DNA of 5,235 nucleotides from Desulfobacterales bacterium. Lineage in GTDB: Bacteria; Desulfobacterota; Desulfobacteria; Desulfobacterales; Desulfobacteraceae. The stretch is taken from positions 1 to 5,235 of the forward strand of contig JAKSBB010000917.1 of the NCBI GenBank assembly GCA_022361315.1, read 5' to 3'. Both the position numbers and the translations under genes were made by a program. Positions 1 through 4,651 of this stretch are shown here, in pieces (positions within the stretch are counted from its first letter, which is position 1; each line of letters starts with the position of its first letter). The notes below the pieces were generated by a model. That model saw nothing but the letters and a program-made list of their open reading frames with translations. It had not been told where the DNA came from and did not search any database.

Positions 1-445
1 ACTGCACGCTCTTGTAGGTGAACTCGCCGCTGAGCAACTGCTGTCCGTTGTAGGACGTGGACTGGGCAATGGAGTCCAGTTCTTCGATCAGCTTGTCAAT
101 ATCTTCCTGAATGGCGGACCGGGTATCTGCGGTCTGGCTGTCGGAGGCCGCCTGGATCGCCTTGGTCTTGATGGTGTTGACGATGTTGATGGATTCCTCC
201 AGGGCCCCGTCTGCGGTTTCCACTATGGATACCGCCTCGTTGGCGTTCTGGATACCCTGGCCGATGCCCAGATGCTGGGACCTCAGGGAGTCGGCAATGG
301 TCATCCCGGATGCATCGTCAGCCGCACTATTGATTCTCAGGCCCGTGGAGAGCCTCTCCAGGGATGTGTTCATATCGGCATCCGTGGACAGCATGTTCTG
401 GTGGGCGGTTAATGCGGCAATGTTGGTATTAATGGATAAAGTCAT
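1..445 (-). CDS. fliC: Flagellin, N-terminal part (runs off the left edge)
   Basis: This is the structural subunit of the flagellar filament, exported through the flagellar type III apparatus and assembled outside the cell. The 148 visible codons cover the conserved N-terminal D0/D1 helices. The first residues, MTLSINTNIAAL, match the canonical flagellin start. The motif LSTGLRINSAADDASGM (about 32-48) follows, then QNANEAVSIVETADGALEE (about 66-84), and SYNGQQLLSG (about 131-140) closes the N-terminal conserved region. The variable middle and C-terminal helices lie outside the window. The start is the ATG at 443-445, preceded by a strong GGAGG (454-458 on the plus strand). The segment around residues 88-100 (NIVNTIKTKAIQAA) resembles flagellins of epsilonproteobacteria more than enterobacterial FliC. 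A candidate sigma-28 promoter lies upstream. The family call is very secure; the symbol is generic because several flagellin paralogues may exist. Confidence 0.96.
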   Translation of the reverse strand, partial: MTLSINTNIAALTAHQNMLSTDADMNTSLERLSTGLRINSAADDASGMTIADSLRSQHLGIGQGIQNANEAVSIVETADGALEESINIVNTIKTKAIQAASDSQTADTRSAIQEDIDKLIEELDSIAQSTSYNGQQLLSGEFTYKSVQ

Positions 446-490
446 CTGTTTTTCCTCCGTGAATGGTTTTCAAAGGAGACGGCATCATTG

Positions 491-523
491 CCTGTCTCAT
501 GTCTGTTTCATGCCTGTGCAATG
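491..523 (-). repeat. Three tandem 11-bp repeats in the flagellin leader
   Basis: On the plus strand the units are cctgtctcatg (491-501), tctgtttcatg (502-512) and cctgtgcaatg (513-523). They abut without spacers and share the pattern yCTGTnnmATG. The 11-bp period is about one helical turn. The array lies between the candidate sigma-28 promoter and the flagellin ribosome binding site, so it would be transcribed as leader. It could be a protein binding array, a leader RNA element, or chance; no function is known to me. Confidence 0.5.
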
Positions 524-531
524 TTTGGCTC

Positions 532-548
532 GGCGGGAGCTACCCGCC
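532..548 (-). promoter_or_regulatory. GC-rich leader hairpin upstream of flagellin
   Basis: GGCGGG and CCCGCC form a perfect 6-bp stem around a 5-nt loop within the predicted flagellin leader RNA. A 10-bp palindrome, GGATCGATCC, lies directly upstream at 550-559, close to the predicted transcription start. There is no following T-run, so it does not look like a terminator. It may stabilise the 5' end of the mRNA or take part in post-transcriptional control; that is inference. Confidence 0.4.
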
Positions 549-573
549 TGGATCGATCCTTTACTTAGCTCTG

Positions 574-601
574 GTATCGCGTCTGGATGTTCAAATCTTT
601 A
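574..601 (-). promoter_or_regulatory. Candidate sigma-28 (FliA) promoter of the flagellin gene
   Basis: Read on the minus strand, TAAAGATT (594-601) is followed after 12 bases by CGCGATAC (574-581). The FliA consensus is TAAAGTTT, 11 bases, GCCGATAA. The -35 half matches 7 of 8 positions, the -10 half keeps the CGATA core, and the spacer is one base longer than ideal. Late-class flagellin genes normally use sigma-28, so the context fits. Transcription would start near 566, leaving a leader of about 120 nt before the flagellin ATG. Confidence 0.55.
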
Positions 602-885
602 GTGATAAAAACTAGTTGAAAAAGGCGGAGAGTAAAAGTCTCAATAGATTGGTTTCAAAGGGTTTGCGTAATATGTTGGTGGGCAGCTTGTTTACTAGAA
701 AACAATCCGGTGATATTTTTCTGACGACAAAAGATTACCAGGGCACGCCAATCTGAGGGCATGGCCCCGGTCCCTGGGGGGCTTTGTTTGCGCGGATTGT
801 GTGAACTGGTAATTGGCCGGTGGAAAATCGGCCTTGGTGACGGATATGACAAAGGGAAGGAGGACCGGGGGGCAGACGTCGGATA
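602..885. other. Intergenic stretch without a convincing gene
   Basis: Short open frames here (up to about 66 codons, minus strand) have no convincing ribosome binding site, no recognisable domain and irregular composition. One GC-rich hairpin is visible: GCCCC (764-768) pairs with GGGGC (778-782), followed on the plus strand by TTTGTTT. In form it is a weak plus-strand terminator, but no plus-strand gene precedes it. The downstream end of the minus-strand transposase-like gene has no clear terminator of its own. Confidence 0.5.
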
Positions 886-1887
886 TCAGGCCCATGCCCT
901 TGGTTTTGCCCGGAAGCTGCTGGGGAAATGGGTGTAGTGGCTTTCCATGGCCTGGGTGGGGGTCTGCTGTCTCAGGGCGCTGAGGGAAAATTGCTTATTG
1001 TATCTGGCCACATCCTTTGAAAAGGCGTCTGCTGAAGGCCAGGGGAATTCCCAGGTTGATGTATGCGATGCTGTGTTGAGGCGGTTACAGGCTTTCTTCA
1101 ACTGCACCAATGTCTGTGTATACCGGGTGTCCAGGTGATGGGCCGGGATGCGGTGGGTGCGGCAGCGGCTTTCAACCATCAGGGTATGCCGGTCATAGAT
1201 ATCCGCCTCATCATCCGGAACAAGCACCACGGGTTCTTCATAAATAATACCCAGCACCCGCAGGGGAAACCGGCTGATATGCCGGGAAAGGAATTCGTGT
1301 CCGGAAGGTGTAATCTCGGCATGGAGATTCCGGAAGGTGCAGTCCATAAGGGCATGGAGTTGAAGATCCGCGCTATTGCCGTGGAACGCCGGCAAATGGA
1401 AGCAGGTGTAGTACAGGTAGGTACCGGTGTAATCTTTGAGGTCAAAGGGGACGGCATGGCCCAGGGCGGGCAGCTTTGAAATATGGTATCGTTTCAGGCA
1501 GCGGTTCAGGCTGGCCCTTGAACAGCGGATATCCAGAAAGGCGCCGGCAATTTTATGGAGATCGTCAAGGCCGGCACGGGTGGCCATGCGGCAGAGAATC
1601 AACTGCACCTCTTCTTGCGGGGTCAGGGCCGTATTCACCTTTTTGGGGGTGTGGGGCCGGTCGTAAATACTGGATCGGTTGCGCCACCGCCGCACCGTTG
1701 TTTTGCTGACCCCGGTTTTTTCCGCCAGGAATGAAATGCTGAGATGGGGGTTGTTCTGGATAAAGGCCCTCTGGGCCGGTGTGGTGGTGGCATTTTTGTG
1801 CAGATGTATTTTCATGGCGCTTCCTTCCTTTCCCTGTTCTGTGATTCCTGATGAATCTCTTTTAAGGGCATAAAGGGTGCCGATTTT
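824..1887 (-). mobile_element. Possible remnant of an IS481-like insertion, weakly bounded
   Basis: The 9-mer AAAATCGGC reads inward from both sides of the transposase-like gene: 824-832 on the plus strand and 1879-1887 on the minus strand. The two copies lie 53 and 63 bp outside the CDS, as terminal inverted repeats would. The match does not extend further, no flanking target-site duplication is visible, and a shared 9-mer in flanks this long can easily arise by chance. The ends also lack the TGT start usual for IS481 elements. Confidence 0.2.
886..1815 (-). CDS. IS481-type transposase relative with intact HTH and apparently lost catalytic triad
   Basis: The 309-residue protein follows the layout of IS481-family transposases. 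The N-terminus HKNATTTPAQRAFIQ is followed by a helix-turn-helix at about 24-48 (FLAEKTGVSKTTVRRWRNR). A linker with DRPHTPKKVNTALTPQEE follows, then a second conserved block at about 83-113 (LDDLHKIAG, SRASLNRCLKRYHIS), and a C-terminus with RYNKQF and QQTPTQAM. Aligned by eye with family members remembered from experience, the first catalytic Asp (HVDIKYLP) becomes Thr137 in YYTCFHLP. The second (LTDNG) becomes Glu193 in IIYEE, and the third Glu (VERFN) becomes Lys240 in QLKKACN. The frame is uninterrupted and near normal length. The start ATG has an upstream AAGGAAGGAAG. It is divergent from the anti-sigma operon. Binding DNA without cutting it is my inference; a decaying transposase is the alternative. 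Confidence 0.75.
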   Translation of the reverse strand: MKIHLHKNATTTPAQRAFIQNNPHLSISFLAEKTGVSKTTVRRWRNRSSIYDRPHTPKKVNTALTPQEEVQLILCRMATRAGLDDLHKIAGAFLDIRCSRASLNRCLKRYHISKLPALGHAVPFDLKDYTGTYLYYTCFHLPAFHGNSADLQLHALMDCTFRNLHAEITPSGHEFLSRHISRFPLRVLGIIYEEPVVLVPDDEADIYDRHTLMVESRCRTHRIPAHHLDTRYTQTLVQLKKACNRLNTASHTSTWEFPWPSADAFSKDVARYNKQFSLSALRQQTPTQAMESHYTHFPSSFRAKPRAWA

Positions 1888-1931
1888 AGAAAGTCTGTTA
1901 ATTCAGTTGGTTAAGGTTTGGGTTTGACGGG

Positions 1932-1974
1932 TTTTCCCCCATGGGGTAAGCCCCCGTTACCCCATGGGGGAAAA
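1932..1974. repeat. Perfect 18-bp inverted repeat with 7-nt spacer
   Basis: The arms are TTTTCCCCCATGGGGTAA (1932-1949) and its exact reverse complement (1957-1974), separated by GCCCCCG. Each arm also contains the palindrome CCCCATGGGG, so the element holds nested dyads. It lies in the divergent region between the transposase-like gene and the anti-sigma operon. T-runs precede and A-runs follow the stem on both strands, the reverse of an intrinsic terminator. Candidate roles are a cooperative operator, a recombinase or transposase binding site, or a very stable leader hairpin. Confidence 0.85.
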
Positions 1975-2061
1975 GCACCGGGAATTACGCAATGGGGTAA
2001 AACTGTGTGAATTCTGCGAGTTTTATCGGGTGGAATTGCGTTTTTTACGGGGGCGGGGTAA
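1943..2061. repeat. Dispersed GGGGTAA motifs in the divergent intergenic region
   Basis: GGGGTAA occurs at 1943-1949, inverted at 1957-1963, and again direct at 1994-2000 and 2055-2061. Three of the four copies have the longer form ATGGGGTAA. A further partial relative of the arm, TTTTTTCCCATGG, sits at 2075-2086. The clustering within about 120 bp of a divergent regulatory region suggests repeated binding sites for one protein. The binding protein is unknown; the neighbouring helix-turn-helix protein is one candidate by position only. Confidence 0.5.
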
Positions 2062-2090
2062 ATTTTGCGCCGGGTTTTTTCCCATGGTTC

Positions 2091-2108
2091 GTTCTTTAAT
2101 TAAAGGAC
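2091..2108 (+). promoter_or_regulatory. AT-rich near-palindrome upstream of the anti-sigma operon
   Basis: CTTTAATTAAAG (2094-2105) is a perfect 12-bp palindrome. It extends to an 18-bp near-palindrome (2091-2108) with one mismatched pair. It ends 23 bp before the anti-sigma start codon, at an expected position for an operator or for overlap with the core promoter. The following GGACAATTTATACC could hold a -10 element, but I cannot assign a sigma factor with confidence. Confidence 0.4.
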
Positions 2109-2131
2109 AATTTATACCAGGAGGCAGGACC

Positions 2132-2563
2132 ATGAAATGCAAGGATGCATACAGATTATTGAACGCCTGGGTGGACGGGGAGCTGCAGGATGATGCGGCA
2201 AAGGCGGTTGAAATTCATATTTCAGGTTGCGGTAAATGTGCAGCGGAGGCAGAGGCCCTCCGGCGTGTGAGCGGCATCCTGGACGGACTGCAGCCGGGGT
2301 TGCCCCCGTCCGGACTTCAACAAAGAACCATGACCCGGTTTGAAAGGGATGCCGAACCGGACAAAATAGGGTCGCCAGGGGTGTTCACCTGGTGGCGTGA
2401 GGCCGGATGGCCCAGCCGCACCGCATTGGTATCCGGTACACTGGCAGGGCTCTGGGCGGGCTGTCTGCTGGGGCTGTCACTGATTTCCCCTGACACGTCC
2501 GTCCATATGGATATGGTGGCGGCACTCTGTATCTCCGGAGGTATTGCACTATCATGGGCATGA
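2132..2563 (+). CDS. Zinc-finger (zf-HC2/ZAS) membrane anti-sigma factor
   Basis: This protein should hold the downstream-encoded ECF sigma factor inactive at the inner membrane. The 143 residues begin MKCKDAYRLLNAWVDGEL, typical of the zf-HC2 domain. They carry the zinc signature Cys3, then His29-x3-Cys33-x2-Cys36 (HISGCGKC). A linker of about 60 residues leads to a hydrophobic segment at about 98-118 and a second at about 128-142, only one residue from the C-terminus. Both ends are therefore predicted cytoplasmic with a periplasmic loop of about 9 residues. The start at 2132 is chosen because GGAGG lies just upstream (2120-2124) and the conserved domain begins there; the frame is open further upstream through the repeat region without recognisable homology. 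The stop overlaps the next gene by 10 bp, implying translational coupling. Confidence 0.88.
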   Translation: MKCKDAYRLLNAWVDGELQDDAAKAVEIHISGCGKCAAEAEALRRVSGILDGLQPGLPPSGLQQRTMTRFERDAEPDKIGSPGVFTWWREAGWPSRTALVSGTLAGLWAGCLLGLSLISPDTSVHMDMVAALCISGGIALSWA

Positions 2564-3033
2564 CACGAATGAAAAAAGGAATGGGAATCCTGCTGGCCTT
2601 TTCCCTGGCCCTGAACATCGGTTTTATTGTGACGGTGGTAACCCAAAGACCCGGAAATGAGTTTAAAGGCCCCGGCGGTTTTCCCAAAGGGAAAGGTCCG
2701 GGGATGATGGTGCTTTCGGAAATGGATTTACCCAAGGAAGATAAAGCGAAGGTGGCGGAGGTACTGGGCCGTTTACGGGCCGGGCATATGGGTATCCAGC
2801 AGCGGGCTTTTGAACAGCAAGATAAGATTATTGATCTGATCCGGAAACCCGGACCTTTGAGCACCGAGGCACTTGAGGCCGAAGTATTGGTTCTCCACGG
2901 CATTATGGGCGACGCTGTGATGGATAAACCGCAGTATGTCATAGAGATTCGTGAACTGATCGGATCTGAAAAAGCAGCTGAACTCTTCTCCAAGGTGCGG
3001 GGGCGGTTCAGGAAAAAGATGTTCGGGAGATAA
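2554..3033 (+). CDS. Membrane-anchored periplasmic sensor, CnrX/Spy/ZraP (Metal_resist) type
   Basis: The 159-residue protein has a basic N-terminus and one hydrophobic segment at about 10-29 (an uncleaved anchor or signal peptide). A Gly/Pro/Lys-rich linker (about 33-50) leads to a helical domain at about 52-150. That domain starts LSEMDLPKEDKAKVAEVL and ends IGSEKAAELFSKVRGRFRKK, resembling the four-helix periplasmic heavy-metal sensor and Spy-like families. Possible metal ligands are His78-Met79, His115 and Met118, but the exact CnrX ligand pattern is not reproduced. It overlaps the anti-sigma gene by 10 bp and precedes the ECF gene by 8 bp, so it probably modulates the anti-sigma factor. 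GGAGG at 2537-2541 serves the ATG at 2554 with a rather long 12-nt spacer; ATGs at 2560 and 2569 are alternatives. The signal sensed, metal or envelope stress, is not readable from sequence. Confidence 0.75.
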   Translation: MGMTRMKKGMGILLAFSLALNIGFIVTVVTQRPGNEFKGPGGFPKGKGPGMMVLSEMDLPKEDKAKVAEVLGRLRAGHMGIQQRAFEQQDKIIDLIRKPGPLSTEALEAEVLVLHGIMGDAVMDKPQYVIEIRELIGSEKAAELFSKVRGRFRKKMFGR

Positions 3034-3041
3034 GGTAAAGG

Positions 3042-3587
3042 TTGATTTTTTCCACCCCCTACAGGGAAAAGACAGATGCTGATTTAATGACCCGGATTCC
3101 CCAGGGGGATAAGAAGGCATTTAAAGAGATCCTGAGCCGATATCAGGGCGGGGTCTACGGCTTTGCCCTGAGTCTGCTGCGGGACCCCCAGGAGGCGGAG
3201 GATATCTCCCAGGAGGTTTTTTTAAGACTCTATAAAACCGCATCCTCATACCGCAGTTCAGCCACCCTGAAAACCTATATTTTCCGGATTACCCGGAATC
3301 TCTGCATTGATTATCACCGCAAAAAACGCCCCCAGGCCATGCCTGATCCCCCGGAGCCGGTGTGTGCTCATACCCCTTATCATCAATTGTACGCATCCGA
3401 ACTCAGGGACAGGATTGATGCCATCATTTCAGATCTGCCCGGGAACCAGCGGGCAGCCATCCATCTGCGGCACGTCCACGGGATGAGCTACAGGGAAATT
3501 GCCGATACGCTGGGGGTCACGGTCCAGGCCGTGGAATCCCTGCTCACCCGGGCGCGAAGGACATTCCGGGACCGGTTTGATTCCTGA
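3042..3587 (+). CDS. ECF (group 4, RpoE-like) RNA polymerase sigma factor
   Basis: The 181-residue protein directs RNA polymerase to a stress-specific promoter set. Region 2 spans about 23-96: QGDKKAFKEILSRYQGGVYG, then DPQEAEDISQEVFLRLYK for core binding, then LKTYIFRITRNLCIDYHRKK covering the -10 recognition helix. A variable linker (about 97-120) follows. Region 4 spans about 125-176, with DLPGNQRAAIHLRHVHGMSY and the -35 recognition helix-turn-helix YREIADTLGVTVQAVESLLTRAR. The predicted start is TTG at 3042 with AAGG at 3032-3035. It is preferred because DADLMTRIPQGD is standard ECF N-terminal sequence; the first ATG (3087) would remove part of it. A TTG start may keep sigma levels below those of its inhibitor. 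It is the third gene of the anti-sigma/sensor operon. No large C-terminal extension is present. Confidence 0.95.
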   Translation: MIFSTPYREKTDADLMTRIPQGDKKAFKEILSRYQGGVYGFALSLLRDPQEAEDISQEVFLRLYKTASSYRSSATLKTYIFRITRNLCIDYHRKKRPQAMPDPPEPVCAHTPYHQLYASELRDRIDAIISDLPGNQRAAIHLRHVHGMSYREIADTLGVTVQAVESLLTRARRTFRDRFDS

Positions 3588-3712
3588 CGCCAGATAAAAA
3601 CATAAAAATATTACTTTTTTTCGCCGGTTTTTCCTAGCTCATTCGTATCCTACTTACAGACGGATACAATTTGCACGCAGAACAGTTGAGTACTGAACCA
3701 AAGGAGGGTGGT
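3588..3712 (+). promoter_or_regulatory. Upstream region of the PEP-CTERM gene with an inverted repeat
   Basis: The first 35 bases are AT-rich and no strong terminator hairpin follows the sigma gene, so read-through is possible. An inverted repeat, GTATCC (3645-3650) and GGATAC (3662-3667) with an 11-nt spacer, lies about 45 bp before the start codon. TACAAT at 3665-3670 could act as a -10. GGATACAATTTGCA (3662-3675) resembles a sigma-54 -24/-12 element, but its GG-GC spacing is one base short. The ribosome binding site AAGGAGG is at 3701-3707. Confidence 0.4.
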
Positions 3713-4492
3713 ATGGACCGTCATGGTTTTGGAAAATTTGCAGTGTTGCCGGTACTGGCAGGGCTGGCACTGGTCGTGTTGATGTGGGTGCCGGCATCCG
3801 CTGAAACCTGGACCTTTGAAGATACTTACATCGGCACCGGCGCACCGGATCGCTGGTCCCAGAACGGCGGCGATGTGGTCTCTGCGGACGGTGAAGCGGC
3901 AATCAATGAGTTTGACATCGACAGCCTCACGGTTGAGGTGGATGATTCGGGATGGGTGGAGATTACCCTAATGACGGATTTTTACCCGGATGTTCTGGGG
4001 CAGGGCACCGACTACGGGGACCTGTTCATCAGTGCCGAACCTTATTCTGAAGATACTGTCTATGACCCGGATACCGTCACCTGGGAGTATGTCTTTGATA
4101 CGGATACCGGGGATATCTTTTCCGTTTCCGACGGCACACTGCTGTATTCCGATGATACCGCTGATGCGAACAACTGGTCTGACAATACTTACAGGGAAGA
4201 TCAGCTGGTGGGTTTTGAGGCGGATGAGGATGCCCAGCCCGTCGCAACAGGCGAATTTGATGATTCGGAGGACGGTCTCCTGGTCTATGCCTTTAATTTG
4301 TCGGATCTGGGACTCTCGGAAGATGAAGGGGTTGATCTGGCGTTCAGATGGTCCATGACCTGTGCCAATGATGTCATTCAGGTGGGGGGAATATCTGTTG
4401 CCCCTGTGCCTGAGCCTGCGACCATGATGTTGTTGGGATGCGGGCTGCTGGCCGGTTCGGCTGTGGGCCGAAAATCTTTTCTTTCCGGATAG
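3713..4492 (+). CDS. Secreted acidic protein with PEP-CTERM sorting signal
   Basis: The 259-residue precursor has a Sec signal peptide (about 1-30, hydrophobic core 9-26, likely cut after ASA). It ends in a PEP-CTERM signal: VPEPA at 232-236, a hydrophobic stretch at 237-250, and a basic GRK at 252-254. Such proteins are exported, then cut and sorted by an exosortase, usually in bacteria making exopolysaccharide. The region between (31-230) has 49 Asp/Glu, only three Arg (47, 161, 212) and no Lys, so it is extremely acidic. WSMTCANDVIQVGG (213-226) near the end resembles a W-x-M-x-C-x-N-D motif I recall from other PEP-CTERM proteins. The start ATG has a strong AAGGAGG five bases upstream; a TTG at 3671 in frame is discounted. 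No enzymatic domain is recognised; an adhesive or matrix role is inference. Confidence 0.9.
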   Translation: MDRHGFGKFAVLPVLAGLALVVLMWVPASAETWTFEDTYIGTGAPDRWSQNGGDVVSADGEAAINEFDIDSLTVEVDDSGWVEITLMTDFYPDVLGQGTDYGDLFISAEPYSEDTVYDPDTVTWEYVFDTDTGDIFSVSDGTLLYSDDTADANNWSDNTYREDQLVGFEADEDAQPVATGEFDDSEDGLLVYAFNLSDLGLSEDEGVDLAFRWSMTCANDVIQVGGISVAPVPEPATMMLLGCGLLAGSAVGRKSFLSG

Positions 4493-4651
4493 ATCTTATT
4501 CGGAAAACTGTTCTGAACCATGTTCCCGGCTGTAAGCGGGGGCAGAATCTTGTGTAGCGATTCATGTGTCAGGGAAGACGCTGGATTCCATCCGGACCAT
4601 CCGAAAGGATAGTCCCCACATCCCCACCGGGGGATAGAGAAAGGAAGGAAA
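4493..4651 (+). promoter_or_regulatory. Spacer before the sigma-54 activator with two small hairpins
   Basis: After the PEP-CTERM stop codon there is a weak imperfect stem, CCC/GGG with inner GCT/AGC (about 4525-4540), lacking a T-run. CCATCCG is repeated at 4588-4594 and 4597-4603. ATCC-GAAA-GGAT (4599-4610) can form a GNRA-capped hairpin. ATCCCC-ACCG-GGGGAT (4620-4635) forms a second hairpin ending six bases before the AAGGAAGG ribosome binding site. I see no convincing promoter. The closeness of the second hairpin to the ribosome binding site could influence translation. Confidence 0.35.

Noticed and set aside
111..602. 163-codon plus-strand open frame
   Set aside because: It lies opposite the flagellin gene, whose conserved motifs are unambiguous, and has no recognisable domain.
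655..895. Two overlapping minus-strand frames of about 65 codons after the transposase-like gene
   Set aside because: No convincing ribosome binding site, one starts at TTG, both overlap each other, and neither looks like a protein family.
1063..1479. 138-codon plus-strand frame
   Set aside because: It is antisense to the IS481-type gene, which carries clear family motifs.
1864..1887. Sigma-28-like TTAA and GCCGATTT on the plus strand
   Set aside because: The spacing is wrong and the nearest plus-strand gene starts about 245 bp downstream.
1932..1974. Intrinsic terminator
   Set aside because: The stem is preceded by T and followed by A on both strands, and it lies between divergent gene starts rather than after a gene.
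1964..2131. Upstream in-frame extension of the anti-sigma gene from 1964
   Set aside because: The added 56 residues come from the repeat region and show no homology. The zf-HC2 domain and a strong ribosome binding site both place the start at 2132.
2385..2993. 202-codon minus-strand frame
   Set aside because: It is antisense to the anti-sigma and sensor genes, which form a coherent coupled operon.
3662..3675. Sigma-54 promoter before the PEP-CTERM gene
   Set aside because: The GG and GC pairs are 9 bases apart instead of 10, and sigma-54 promoters tolerate spacing changes poorly. Kept only as a possibility.
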